Below are positions 51,807 to 63,344 of a stretch of DNA of 64,000 bases, one piece after another. A model generated the notes under the pieces. It had not been told where the DNA came from. It worked only from the letters and a program-made list of their open reading frames with translations, and ran no database searches. The number at the start of each line of letters is the position of its first letter. The stretch's first letter is position 1. This DNA is from Larix kaempferi (Eukaryota > Streptophyta > Pinopsida > Pinales > Pinaceae): contig BSBM01000602.1 in NCBI GenBank assembly GCA_027924585.1, positions 7,315,501 through 7,379,500 on the forward strand. Reading direction: 5' to 3'. The position numbers and the translations under genes were made by a program.

Positions 51807-53318
51807 CCGGATGCGGATGACAATCATAGATTATAAGCTCGAAGACTAGCATATGGAGAATGGTGTGAGAGAATATCCCACATGGGGCATTAGACATATT
51901 ATAGCTGGGCGAATTTAATAAAGGCGGGGATATTACTTGAAGATCAAGGAGCTTTTAAGACCACAGGTAGGAGGGGACAATACTAGGCATGCAAAGTTAA
52001 GGATATGGGACGGGGGATAGGACTGCTAACTTTCATGCCATGGCCAAACCTGCTAAGAGACAAGAGGACTTGCAATGCGCAAGGACAATGGGATGAATTT
52101 GAAGCGTACATAGTACATTATCTGCTTGACACAATATGGATGCGGAATGAGAACACAGATTATAGTAGGATTGCCGAATGTGTGAAGATGACAGTTTGGA
52201 GGAGGAGAGATAATAGGCTCCATTCCATGCACAAGGGAGATTATGGCTATTTAAAGGCCACCAAAATCGGTATGGGAGATATAGAGATTAAGCATGATTT
52301 TCTAGAGACCTTCGCTAAGCTAGAAGAGAGTTGGGAGGAATATTTCACTAGTTTTGGCATGGCTCCGAGACAATGCATTAGAAGTCACAGGGGTGGCAGT
52401 ATAAGGAATGAGGCCCATCCTTGTGAGGTGGATTGGAACCAAATATATATGGATGCCACTCCTTAGCACATCGATGCTACCATCTCTGAAAGGGAGAGTG
52501 AAGAAATCCGAAGGCATGAGGAGGAATATGGATTGGTGTTGATAGCAACTCCATATTGGATAGTTCACACCTTGCTTGCAAGGTCGATGATGGAACATGA
52601 GAAGTTCAAGGAATTGGTATAGGAAGTGTTGGGTAGGCTACGCAACACTATGCTTCATGAGATTAATTCCATGGAAGTTGTTCTTGAGGTGGCAGAACCC
52701 CCTTTCAAACATGAGCCAAGATGGTTTGAAACCACGAAGGAGGATGATGGAGGGCCAACGTAGGAGGTGAGGCAGCAGACACCCACTCCTGAGGAAATGC
52801 CAGGCAATTCGACTTCACCAACGACTTTGCACCAGAAAAATGTTGGGAACGAAGGACAGATGACTAAGGACAAAACTCCCAATGAGGGATCCGGTTAGAT
52901 CGATTGATGTTTTTCGTCATCTTTTTGTCTCTATATCTTTGGTTTTTTGTTGTGGATGTCGAAGTACCGAATTTGTCTATGGGTTCCTTGGTTTTGTGGA
53001 AGTTTGAGGGACGAGGGGTCATTGGGGGGATTTTTTATCCTTTTTGGGTCATGTTATCTTATGTAGCAAGGTATAACGGGCTACTTCTAAGGTCTTTGAT
53101 GTGGGAAATTATGGACACATTCGATGTGAGTACTCTCTATGGTGCACCTTATGTTACTTGATGGATTTTTAGTGTTTTTCAGTCAATGTTTTATCTATGC
53201 GGGCTGAGGGGATTTTGAGCCATGTCTATCTATTTCATAGACAGACCAATTTTGTAAAATATTTTACATCTTTTTTCTTCGTTTATTAATAGAAGTTTTT
53301 TTTCTTACTCACAAAAAA
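51807..53318 (+). mobile_element. 1.5-kb non-LTR retroposon with an orphan reading frame
   Basis: Flanked by a perfect 19-bp duplication and ending TTATTAATAGAAG, a T run, TTACTCAC and seven A's, the style of plant LINE 3' ends. It has no RT or endonuclease, so it must have been mobilised in trans. It is therefore either a non-autonomous LINE derivative or a retroposed transcript. The interior has one principal reading frame (see next entry) and a 3' non-coding part from about 52900. Confidence 0.8.
51840..52899 (+). pseudogene. Unrecognised protein in the retroposon, about 300+ codons with stops
   Basis: In one frame, from about 51840: ARRLAYGEWCERISHMGH, then YYSWANLIKAGILLEDQGAF, then open from 52005 to 52466 (WDEFEAYIVHYLLDTIWMRN; KMTVWRRRDNRLHSMHKGD; WEEYFTSFGMAPRQ). 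After a TAG at 52464 it continues with SEEIRRHEEEYGLVLIATPY and a Pro/Thr/Glu-rich tail to about 52899. Interruptions are single stop codons, not frameshifts, so it was once a normal ORF. Trp, Tyr and charged residues are abundant, and no signal peptide or membrane segment is seen. I do not recognise the family; it has no RT, zinc-knuckle or nuclease motif. Confidence 0.55.
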
Positions 53319-53337
53319 AACTACTAACAAAGGAGAC
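53319..53337 (+). repeat. Retroposon target-site duplication, right copy (19 bp)
   Basis: Matches 51788-51806 and lies directly after the A tail. Confidence 0.9.
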
Positions 53338-54500
53338 TATAACGCAGAAAATGATGACAATGTACAATAAATCAATAATCAATATTGTATGAACAATGTT
53401 GAATAAAGTTTGGAGATGGAAATACAAGGAGAAGAAGAAATCATATTAGGTAATTCTCTTATTAATTTTAAAATTTATTTAATTTCCAAAATTCATAACA
53501 TTTTCAAATGTTTTTATAAGGAAATATAATAAAATGTGCATCAATCAAGACAATGGACATAGAATGTTAGAGATGGAAAACTTACTAGCAAAAGACAATA
53601 TCATATCACATAATTTAACTTTTATTGTTGTTTCTCTTTCTTTTTTTTAATTAATTATTTTCATAGTCATGATTTATAACATTCCATATGTAGATTATAT
53701 TCACAAACATGGAGAATCAATACAATGATCAATTGAATGTGCCACAAACTAGAATGGAGGAAAAAATACCAAAGCAAGTATTCAACGCGTTCCATGGTTT
53801 GTCTAGTTTTTTTAATGAGTTTTATTCATTGTCACAATTCATAACATTTGCTATGTTTATTATAGTGACATGAAAGGAGAACAAAGACAATGATCGAGTG
53901 AATGTGCAACAAATTAGTAATCAATATCGTGCGAATGATGTTGAAGAAACTTTGGAGATGGAAATACAAGGAGAAGAAGAAATCATACTACATACATAAT
54001 TTGTTTTGTTGTTTCTCTTATTAATTTTAAAAAATATTTCATTTCCATATTTTGTAACATTTTCAAATGTTTATTATAGGTAAATATAATAAAAAAGGCA
54101 TCAATCAGGACACCGGACACGAAATGTTGGGGATGGAAAATCCACTACCAAACGACAATATCATATCATGTACTTTAATTTGCCTTGTTGTTTCTATTTT
54201 TTTTTAATTATTTTCACAGTCGTGATTTATAACATTCCATATGTAGATTATAGTTACAAGTAAGGAGAATGAATACAATGATCAAGGGAATGTGCCACAA
54301 AGCTATAATGGAGAACAAAATATCATATTAAGTATTTAGCATGTTCTATTGTTTATCTAGTTGTTTAATGAGTTTTACTCTTGTCACAATTCATAACATT
54401 TGTTATGTTATTATAGTGACACGAAAGGAGAACAAAGATAATGATCAAGTGAATATGAAACAAAGCTATATTCAAGAAGTCAATATCACATTAGGTACTT
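53319..54500 (+). repeat. Tandem array of exon-like modules, ~545-bp period
   Basis: Three module types recur in fixed order. E1 is ACAAAGACAATGATC(G/A)AGTGAATGTG...GAAGAAATCATA (about 53325, 53880 and 54420). E2 is AATATAATAAAA(A/T)(A/G)(T/G)GCATCAATCA...GACAATATCATATCA (about 53523 and 54075). E3 is GGAGAAT(G/C)AATACAATGATCAA...GTGCCACAAA (about 53710 and 54260). Between modules are A+T-rich stretches containing AATTCATAACATTTnC(A/T)A(T/A)TGTTTnTTATAG. The modules read as short Asn/Gln/Glu-rich peptides (for example VNVQQISNQYRANDVEETLE). Confidence 0.65.
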
Positions 54501-55560
54501 TAAACATGTTTATTATAAGTATGAATAAGAAGAACAAAAATAAAAATCAAGATAATGTTACAGGTATATATAAATATATATTTATGTTTAAAAGTTGTAA
54601 TATTATTTTTTTTTTACTATCAATTAAGTGATAAATAGGTGTTATATAACAAAATCTAATTAAAATAAATATTATGAGTATTTTAGTGAAGGCTTACCAT
54701 TTTTCCTCCAAGTTTTTTGAAAATAATACAAGAAAACAATGGCTCTTCTATACATACTATAAAAATTACCATTTTTTCCTCCAAGTCTTTGAAAATAATG
54801 ACTCTTCTATACATACTATAAAAAGTACTCAATGTGAGTGTATTTTTCAACTCCTGGTTTTTCTTAATAATTTATGTAATATGGATAAAACAGTTTGACT
54901 ATATTATCATTTATTTTTTTGAAGCCAAAAAAAATGAAAAGAAATTAGTTATTTTTTAATTGAATGGGATTTTCTATCCAAAGCATTGATGATGATGATG
55001 CAATAAAAAGAAAATATTGAGAAAATGGGAAGGGTTGTGGATTCACAGTGGAATTCCATAAAATATAAACAATAAACATCAAACTTGCTACTATCACATG
55101 GCATGAGAATAAATTTACCAATGATTGTGAGAAGGAAAATGAGTAGGGAAACATTTAATGCACACTATCATGTTTAAAAAAACACTATGCATATTCCATC
55201 ATGGAGTAGAGAAAGGCCAAGCTGAATTGTTTTAAACACAATCAAACTGGGGTGGCGTACTATAGCCATGTTATAGCAGACACATGAGATAGGAAGAAAA
55301 GTTTTCTATGTCAAATAGAACTGTTGTTAGTTTTCATGCCCACCATCATCAGTAACTGTTGTTTCCATTGATCCCCCGACGTTAACGAGTAATGCAGAGT
55401 GACAATCAGAGCATTCCAAGGCGGACGGTGGGTTGAGTGGAAGAGCCGCTTGTGCAGCTGCGTTTTGGATAAGCTCTCTTCATCACAAGTGTCACAATTT
55501 CGCCGTAATACACATGCAACCAGCAGCTTTGGAACTCGAAAACCATAATATGAAGCTTTC
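54501..55560. other. A+T-rich spacer
   Basis: A ~75-bp segment around ACCATTTTTnCCTCCAAGT(T/C)TTTGAAAATAAT is present twice (about 54698 and 54768). No gene recognised; the minus-strand open stretch 55311-55562 has no family motif. Confidence 0.4.
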
Positions 55561-58372
55561 AACAGTAAAAGACACCATATCTCATAAATAAACTGCTTGT
55601 CCGAATTTGCATTTACAGCGATTAAATGCTATCGAACAAATCGATACACCTGGTGAATGGTTACCGACATAGTGAATATATCAGTTTAATAAAAACCCAC
55701 TTTCACACTTGCTGCTCAATTTTTCCAAACAAGTACAGAGATCGGCCAAATCGCAGCATTGCAGAGCAACCTACAGAATGAAGTATATGTATATCAAGCA
55801 TGAGGCTCCTCCGAGAGGCAGGGATTTTGGCTCAATGCTTACTACATGACGCCATTGTTGCATTCTCACTCTCGCCATAAACTCATCACGATACACAGCG
55901 ACTTCCTATGAGCTTAAATTCTCAGATTTTTCACTTCAAGAAACTAGAAAACTATCGCCATTAAAAATCCATTCACAGGTAAAAATCTAAAGCGCCGCGA
56001 ACCATTTTCTAACATCTATTTCGATATTAAATGGTGAAAAATATCTTGCCTTGAGAAATTTTGTCTCCGGTAATAGACCATCTGAGATAACCTCACCAAT
56101 AGCAGTGGCAGACAACATCAATTTAAAGCTGATGAGAGATCAATATGTGTATTTTTATTGTATCGGTGGCTTTGCCTTACGTGCCTACTTCGACAACAAT
56201 TTCAAAGTAAGGTCAGGCAAGTTTAGTGGGGTTGCATGCTGTGGCTAAGGGTCAAACATTATGACTTCGTAGAAAGGATTTACAGATGATGCAGGATTTC
56301 CAGAGGGTGATGCACTTATAAGTGTATTGTCATGAGGCATTTGAGGAAACACTGGGGTTTTCATTTACTGTTTAATTTCTTTTTCTTTCTCTCTTTCAAG
56401 GAAAACAGGTGTTTCTTTTCCACATTTATAGATGCCATCTCTAATAAATCTATTTAGAATAGTGCCCCACACCTAGGGGCATTTGAACTGGCACTTGCTG
56501 GCATGGAACTCCTTACTATTTATTTATATGAAGGCTCATGAGGTGATGATGTAATGTGTGAGTACAATCTCTGTCAAACACACCATATGGTGTTTGGTTG
56601 CAATGTTTTTTGGAAAGATTTTGTATTCTAGTTCTTGTGCATAAAGCTGAGGCATTTTTTTAGATTCTGGTATTTTTTATGCTTACTTTGAGTCATGAAA
56701 TTAATTTTAACAGTGGGCAAGTTTCATTTACTCTTAGATATTTCTCTCTTGGTTTCACTCCTTACTGTGATAAGCCCCTTCCTTTTGGTGATGGCATAAT
56801 ATTAAAATAAATATATCACTATCTATTTATTCATTTCTTTTATTGAGCTCAGATGTCTGATGTCAGTTTTCAGGTTGAAAGTTCAATTTTATTCTATTTA
56901 TTGTTTTTATCAAAGCAGTCCTTAGGTCAATGATTCTGGGTGATTTTTGCCAAAGGGAGAGGGAGTTTGTTTTTATTTTGTTAGGTCATATTACCCTTTT
57001 CAGTAGGATATGCAAAGTAGGATATGCAAATTAACACCATTGGGAAATGTAATCGGTGGTGATTGGTAAATTATTCACGGGGAGTACAAATCTGGTACCC
57101 TATTTCAGCTGTTTGACCCATCTGATTGAGTAAATTCCACTCTAGTAATAATGTTAAAAGGATGAAAATGTAGGCAACATGCCTTTTGATTTTTGGCTTA
57201 ATGATTTCTGAGTTAGGAATAGCATATAATTGTTTTTGAATATGGTCATAGCTCATAGCCAATTTTGAATTTATATTGGACAATGCTTTCTTCTTAGAAT
57301 TAAGGCAATATGAAATGCCACAATTTTGTGGCTTTCTTATAAATGAATTTGTTCTGTTAAATATGTTAAATATTTCTGATTTGTAGTTTATGATCAAGAA
57401 CAGATTGCTTCCTCATATTGCACCAAAACCACTTTGAAATTATCAACTTTTATAATTATCTATGATGATGGATAGCAAGGTGATTAATCTTTCTAGAGAT
57501 TTGCAATTTGCAAACTAGATGTATTTAGTGAACATGATTTTGAATTGGAAGGGCTCCATTCTTGGTTTCCCATGCGGTGCTAATTTACAGAAATTTTGTT
57601 GCAGGTTCATTGTTGTACAGGAGATTGCTGCTTTTCTTGGTTCAAGGAGTATATTCCCTAGGTTTGGGAAGAGTCGCATCCAGTTGGTAACATTGTGAGA
57701 GCTACATGGTAGGCAATGGAATATGAAAAGAACGGAGTTGTCTCGCTCAACTTTTGAGTAAGTTAGCTCATTGTGTTTTTGTGTTTATATCTTGTATTAC
57801 ATCATTCAAACGTTGAACTTGAGTTTCCATGTTGCTGACAGCTTGAGGCAATGAAATGACCATTGTAACCTCTTGAACAACATTGTTAAAATGGTTGCTC
57901 ACAACATTGGATAATCTTCACCTAAATTAGAAAGTCAGGTGTCTCCCGGACCAAAATAGACAAACTACTACTGAATCAAGCATGGCAAGATTAGGATCCC
58001 TCATCCCACTGGTAAATCACCATAAATATTAGGAATCCTCTTGCTCAAGTTGGCTAAGGCTTTGCTTTGCCACTTGGAGTCTTGGAACTGAATGCATCCC
58101 CAAACTAGCCAACCATGATTATTAATTAATTTATCGGTTATGGCTCATGTCTGAATGATGTTATACATGATGTATACATGGGATGTGCTTAAGAACAAAG
58201 GAACCCTAAAAGATAGTGAAGACTTGACTGGAAAAAGAAGGCAAGGCTATAGAATGTTTGGGATCTATTTGGGTGATTACAGCAACACAAAAACTGCTAT
58301 CATTCTTGCCCTAACTACATCTGTTGTTACAGAATCATCAAAGGTATTCGATATTGGAAATGGCGTGTCTTA
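55561..58372. other. Long non-repetitive region without a recognised gene
   Basis: Looks like single-copy intergenic or intronic DNA: no tandem repeats, LTR ends or target duplications. A TTTTGTTGCAG at about 57595-57605 could be a splice acceptor, but the sequence after it (reading IVVQEIAAFLGSRS in one frame) is short and unassigned. Open stretches at 56051-56248 and 58155-58373 also match nothing I know. Confidence 0.35.
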
Positions 58373-58406
58373 ATGTTACACTCCTTGGTTGGTAGGAGTG
58401 TAACAT
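58373..58406. repeat. Perfect 12-bp inverted repeat with 10-bp loop
   Basis: ATGTTACACTCC, then TTGGTTGGTA, then GGAGTGTAACAT. It can form a 12-bp hairpin. It has no T run after it, and its role is unknown. Confidence 0.85.
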
Positions 58407-60909
58407 GAAGATGCATGAAGTAACAGACATGTTCCCTGAATGAGGCTGTAAAGCACTTCACATCCTCTAAATGGATGGAGCTTTTCTGTGAATAAGTAGA
58501 GATAATTCTAAGATTTCAGTGAATTTGTACTCTTTTTTTATGTTTGTAGGATTTTTTTCAAGGAATAGTAAAACAGACTGTGAAGGCTAACATTCATTTA
58601 CAGGGAAGCCTTGTATTTCCGTGAGCATGCATCTAATTGAAGCAGTACAGGGCTCCAAATCAATTACTCAAAATTTCATTCAAAGGTATCATGTTCTTAT
58701 TAAATCCATTGAATTTCTGTGTTTCTTAAGTGATTTCCTTTTGACGTAAATCATCCAAAAATATACGTAATGATATGTGTAGGTTTTCTTTACAACAAAC
58801 CGTTGAGATTTTAGAAAGTTGAATCCATTAAATTATATATATAATGGTTTCCACCACAATGCCCTTCTTTACAATTTTGAATTTCCATGACCTGTGCCTA
58901 TTTGGGTGATGGACATGGCTCAACCAAAGACCTTTGATTTACAGTTGATATTTTTTGTTATTAAGATCTAAGAGTTTTGTGAGTTGTTTACAAATATTTA
59001 TCTTACACACATTGGACCAGGTAAGTTACATCAGGCCAAAGTATTTTTTTTAAAGCTGGTGAGGGTCAGGGTTCTCTGCACTTATTAGGTACCCTTGTTC
59101 TGGCTGAAGTGGTGCACTTAGTGCCTAGACTTCTATATTTATTATTCACACAGAGCAGTTACAGATGCCTGGGAATTATCTATGTCATATACAGTAGTGT
59201 ATGTAAGTGATTTCATATACTTCTTAGCTAATAGTCTTGTTGTATTGTGGGTCCCGACATTTCCACCTAGTCTATTTGCAGCTTGGGTATAGACAACAAT
59301 CAACGAGAAACATACCCTAAATAAATTTATTCCTAAAATGGATTTGGGATGGGTATGTAGAATGAATACTTTTTTGTGAACCTCATAATTTTGTGAAGTA
59401 TGATGCCTTTCAGTTTCATAAACCATCATTATAAAGTTTAATGCAAACGCCAGAAAATGAATACCACTAAGCTGTAAACAAGAACACAAATCCAATTTCA
59501 AAAAGAGTAATCAGTTGGATGAGCATTAAATTGTATGATAGCCATAAAAATCTATAGCTACTCTATGCAAAGAATAAAGGTGACCAAGGTATTATACCAG
59601 AATACACTTACTGTAATTGTATAGGCAAAAGCATTGTTTTGAAAGGAAACATCAATATTTTTTAATAACCATCAAATACTCACAAACATACAACTAGCAT
59701 AAATGCCATACAGAATACATTTGTAAATTGGACATCGACTGCCACACAATATATTTTTTAACCAAAACCAGAAAGGAAACTCAGTCCTCATCTCAAGTGC
59801 CAGCCCAGACCTCAGCGTAAGTGCATCAAGAGATGGATGAGCAATGTTTAGGTCATTACTGTGCTCCTGAAATATGCAGATCAATAAAAAATAGAAGCCA
59901 AAATTCAAGATGTTGATTATGATCCCCCAAATCTAAAATGATGGCACATTTGATCCATTTCAAGATGGATCTTCTAAACACTGAAATAACAGCAGAACTT
60001 GGAAATCATAAGGAAGAAACAAGGAATACCGCTACTGCCACTACCTATGCCACTGTTGGTGGGTATGTCGTAAAGATAATATAAAAATACCAAGTATTTC
60101 TCTCGTGAGGAGCAATATTTGAGGCGTAATTACATATATTAAAAATGAGTGGATATATAACCATTATCTCTAGCATTTACCACAGGTGACTATATCTTTC
60201 GGGTGACCACTTGGCCTAATCAAAATCAATGATAACACCAGCTAATGATAAAACCACCCTAAAACTCATTTCAACGGCCATTATAACTAGTTTTTGTTGA
60301 TAAACCACACTCCCTCATAGATCAATATAAAAAACCATTTACGGCCATTCATCAATCAATTTTTTTTTGTGAATTACTTACTGTTGCAACCAACCAATTT
60401 CTCCACCGCTGAGAACAACAATCTGCCTCACTGATCACAATCTCTACTGACAAAATATCAACTCTGTAAATTCACAAATTTCCTACTGAAATCCTAATAA
60501 TTACAGACACAATTCACTCCATCAATCACTTATGGAAACACAAGCTAATTACAAGCATAAAAACCACTACAAAGAATCCCTGTCAGCCAAGTGGCACTGT
60601 TTAGTGATCGATTGATTGATTGATTGCTAATACTCCACAACCAAGTCCAATCCATTCTAGTTTAAATATAAATTTAGATCCTTTACATTCTCCAACAGTA
60701 ACAACATTGGAGTGCAGAAGAGGAAGGCCTGGGTTGGGGTTTAGAGAACAATGTCTTTACAGAGCAATGGTGTTGGAGGGTGCAACAATAAATTGAAGTG
60801 TTATGTAAGCCACAGGTGCAGCTCTCCATCTCGGATTCGGAACAGGTATTCTTCATCCTATAAAATAAAAATATACCTAGCTTAAGGATACCAACAAACT
60901 ACGTCTAAA
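58407..60909. other. Non-repetitive A+T-rich region
   Basis: No coding family, LTR or satellite found. It would contain introns and remaining exons of the TauE/SafE gene if that gene were intact, but none could be recognised on the minus strand. A short (GATT)n run lies near 60610. Confidence 0.35.
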
Positions 60910-60913
60910 ATCA

Positions 60914-61020
60914 TATAATATGAATGGGGCACCAATTAATGTCAATGAGTGGTAATGAATTCCATCGAAGGAACTTTTTTAGAGTAATTTCCACCTTGGT
61001 TGCCCCCTCCTGGGAAGGGA
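60914..61020 (-). pseudogene. Possible second exon of the TauE/SafE gene, decayed
   Basis: On the minus strand TTCCCAG, an acceptor-like site, is followed by a stretch reading GATKVEITLKKFLRWNSLPL and IDINW. In TauE/SafE proteins the next segment after the exon at 61230-61389 is a Gly-Ala start, a 'Y-N-L' helix with basic residues, then 'LP-I-ID-Y-D'. The order fits, but conservation is low and CMIM is not found, so this may be coincidence. Confidence 0.35.
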
Positions 61021-61229
61021 GAATCGAGGACAACGTCACGCTCTTGCAACCAATAATGTTTTTGAAAAATATGAATTTTAAAATTACACAAAATATTATA
61101 CACTTCAAACTATAGCTTATATATAGTCGTGAGGAAACATTTAAATCTTACCATGCAAATTGGAATCCTTAGGGAATCATTTTCCCTTATTTTCTAGGTT
61201 AAAATAAATTCAAAAACTTGTCTTCTTAC

Positions 61230-61389
61230 ACTTGGATATGGTTGTTGAGGACTTGGCATCAAATCCAAAGACTAGATTGAGCATAGGAACAAAGATCCCA
61301 CCACCACCAGCACCTTTAACACTACCAACAGCTGCTCCAAAAAAATCCACTATTGAGCTGACGATTATCCTCCACCCAAATTTCATTGC
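61230..61389 (-). pseudogene. Sulfite exporter TauE/SafE family exon
   Basis: Minus strand, preceded by a TTGATTAG acceptor (ending at 61390) and followed by a GTAAGA donor at 61229. Translation: MKFGWRIIVSSIVDFFGAA, then GSVKGAGGGGIFVPMLNLVF and GFDAKSSTTISK. Plant TauE/SafE membrane proteins carry this membrane-spanning, Gly-rich segment (F-G-A-A-x-G-S-V-G-G-V-G-G-G-G-I-F-V-P-M-L, then I-G-F-D-x-K-S-S-T-A-I-S-K-C) near the N-terminus. One conserved Gly is Lys here and one is Asp. Upstream exons to the right are absent before the LTR at 61754, and downstream exons are not clear. The exon itself is open with good splice sites, so an expressed gene with distant exons is not excluded. Confidence 0.75.
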
Positions 61390-61753
61390 CTAATCAAGCA
61401 ACCAAACATAAAATCTTAGATATTGATCATACTTCAAACAACCTCTGAGACAGTTAAGAGGGTCAATGTGTTCAAACACTCTACTTGAATTCAAAGACGT
61501 TATAATCAAGTTGCTTGACCTGTTTATATGTGCCCAACTAAAAAAATTTCCAATATTAAACATTATATCATACTGTGTTGACATAGCTTTGGAAAATTAT
61601 AATTTTCGATAAAAAGATATAGTAATATTAAATTAGTGATATGCAATAGTAGTTGGTCAATTAAATCTACTTGAATAATTGGGAGAAATGATTGTTTTAT
61701 TTGACATGTTGATATGACCTTGCATCCTAAAAAAGATTTGAGTTTACTTAATG
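61390..61753. other. Intron or spacer right of the TauE/SafE exon
   Basis: A+T-rich, no recognised feature. An upstream exon expected to end in a W-P-E-like motif was not found. Confidence 0.4.
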
Positions 61754-62167
61754 TGTTGATATGGAATTGAACCTAGAGGTATTTTGTTTAAAAAAAGACA
61801 CAAGAAGTTTTGACATACAAGCGAGCATTAAAGTGACATTCCACAAAGCCAATGTTGAAACAGTAGGTTCATTGGTAACCTCACCTTGTCGGAAGAAGGG
61901 AGACAACCCTCGACTAAAGTGTGTCCACTTTGGATTTGAGATCCACATTTTATGAACATTTATGACCTATGTGGTCCCATTGTTGTTAGTTTGGGACCCT
62001 ACCCAAACCTATTTATAGATGATCCTTATGGATAACTCTATCATGGGATCATTGTGTTCTTATGGAGCTTGCTTGGTACTTTAGTGTTGTAATAGTGTCT
62101 TTAGACACCACCACTAATCTCTTGGAATCATTGTTCTCTCTTCTGCAGTACACTTGTAATCTTAATA
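61754..62167 (+). mobile_element. Copia-type 5' LTR, ~414 bp
   Basis: Opens TGTTGATATGG and ends CTTAATA (an expected CTTAACA with one change), directly followed by a tRNA-Met-type primer-binding site. TTTATAGATG near 62010 is a TATA-like box, and TTCTCTCTTCTGCAG lies near the end. The internal region after the PBS shows no Gag or pol. No second LTR is seen before the pectate lyase exons, so the element is truncated. Confidence 0.7.
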
Positions 62168-62179
62168 TGGTATCAGATC
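62168..62179 (+). promoter_or_regulatory. Primer-binding site (initiator tRNA-Met type)
   Basis: TGGTATCAGATC, close to the copia standard TGGTATCAGAGC. Confidence 0.75.
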
Positions 62180-62929
62180 TTTTAAGCTCGTGATTAGGAT
62201 TTTGCAGAGTAACCAAGTTCCATTAAGAGCTTGCGGTCTAATGGGATGCTATGAATTTTTCTTGGGTTCAATATTATGATGAGTCGTGGAGCTATTGCTT
62301 TGTTGGATTCAACCATCGTGTACCCTAACGCTTTCATCTGTAACTATCGACCTATTGAATCCATGCATATTGGATTATCTAAATGGTCGACTTATCTCAA
62401 AATAGCCATTTGTCTACATATTAGGAGATAGTTGACAATATGTGCTTTAATCCTCTGGGTCAACTGAAGGTTAATCGACTGGAAATGTTACTTGAGGTGA
62501 ATCGACCTACTTATTAACTTGTACTTGGAGAAGTCAACTTGCGATTTGAGATGGGTCTAATAGATTTTATTTAGGGCCATTTCGTGTGACCTTCCATGCT
62601 GTGCACTTGTGAGATCTGGAGCTTGAACAATAATAACACTTGATTGAATAGTTGACTTGTATATCTTCCAAATGTTTTCCCACATACAAAAAGGAATCAT
62701 GGTTTCATAATTCTTTGCCAATGATTCATGTAGGTTGCAAAAAAATATTATGATTCATCGAAGAATTAATCTTTGATAGCTTTGTCTTTGTGAAGCGTAA
62801 AATTTTATATACTATGCATATTCAGATGGCTTAGTAAAATATTTTGTTTTAGCCCTTCTATATTCATGTTTGTGATTATTTGTAATGCTTATGTGAATGT
62901 CTTCTAAATTTTATGTGTATGTTATATTT
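62180..62929. other. Copia internal remnant and spacer
   Basis: From 62180 to about 62600 the sequence reads weakly in broken frames where copia Gag would start (around SRGAIALLDSTIV). Nothing is recognisable between 62600 and the first pectate lyase exon. Confidence 0.4.
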
Positions 62930-63025
62930 ATATTTTTGTCTAGTTGCACAGATGGTGTCATTAGTGTAGTCCATTCTTCCACCAATATCACCATTTCAAA
63001 CAATTATTTCACTCACCAAAACCAG

Positions 63026-63114
63026 GTGAGCTTAGATATTTCATTCACACCTTGTGCTAATTATTTGTTTTCCTGTAGATTGACAATGATAAGATAAGTC
63101 TTTTCGTATTGTAG
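63026..63114 (+). other. Pectate lyase intron (89 bp)
   Basis: GTGAGC donor and TATTGTAG acceptor; removal joins HQNQ to VMLLGH in frame. Confidence 0.8.
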
Positions 63115-63218
63115 GTGATGCTATTGGGTCATAGTGACAGCTCCCTTGATGAGAGAATTATGCGGGTGACGGTTGCATTCAACCATTTTGGTGAAGGTCT
63201 CATGCAACGAATGCCAAG

Positions 63219-63344
63219 GTAAATAATTAATCATTATTTCATTGATACAATTTGACTTATCATTTAACATTGTGTCATGAAGGAAGACTATGGTATTGTT
63301 AGTACTGTTTTTTAGAGATGAAATTATAAATTAAATGAACGCAG
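63219..63344 (+). other. Pectate lyase intron (126 bp)
   Basis: GTAAAT donor and GAACGCAG acceptor; removal completes the Arg codon of the RMPRCR motif. Confidence 0.8.

Noticed and set aside
57071-57397. 108-codon minus-strand frame
   Set aside because: A+T-rich, Ile/Asn/Lys-heavy composition expected by chance; no motif, splice context or conserved domain.
59142-59501. 119-codon minus-strand frame, considered as a further TauE/SafE exon
   Set aside because: No TauE/SafE motif (second Gly-rich segment or membrane pattern) is present; likely chance.
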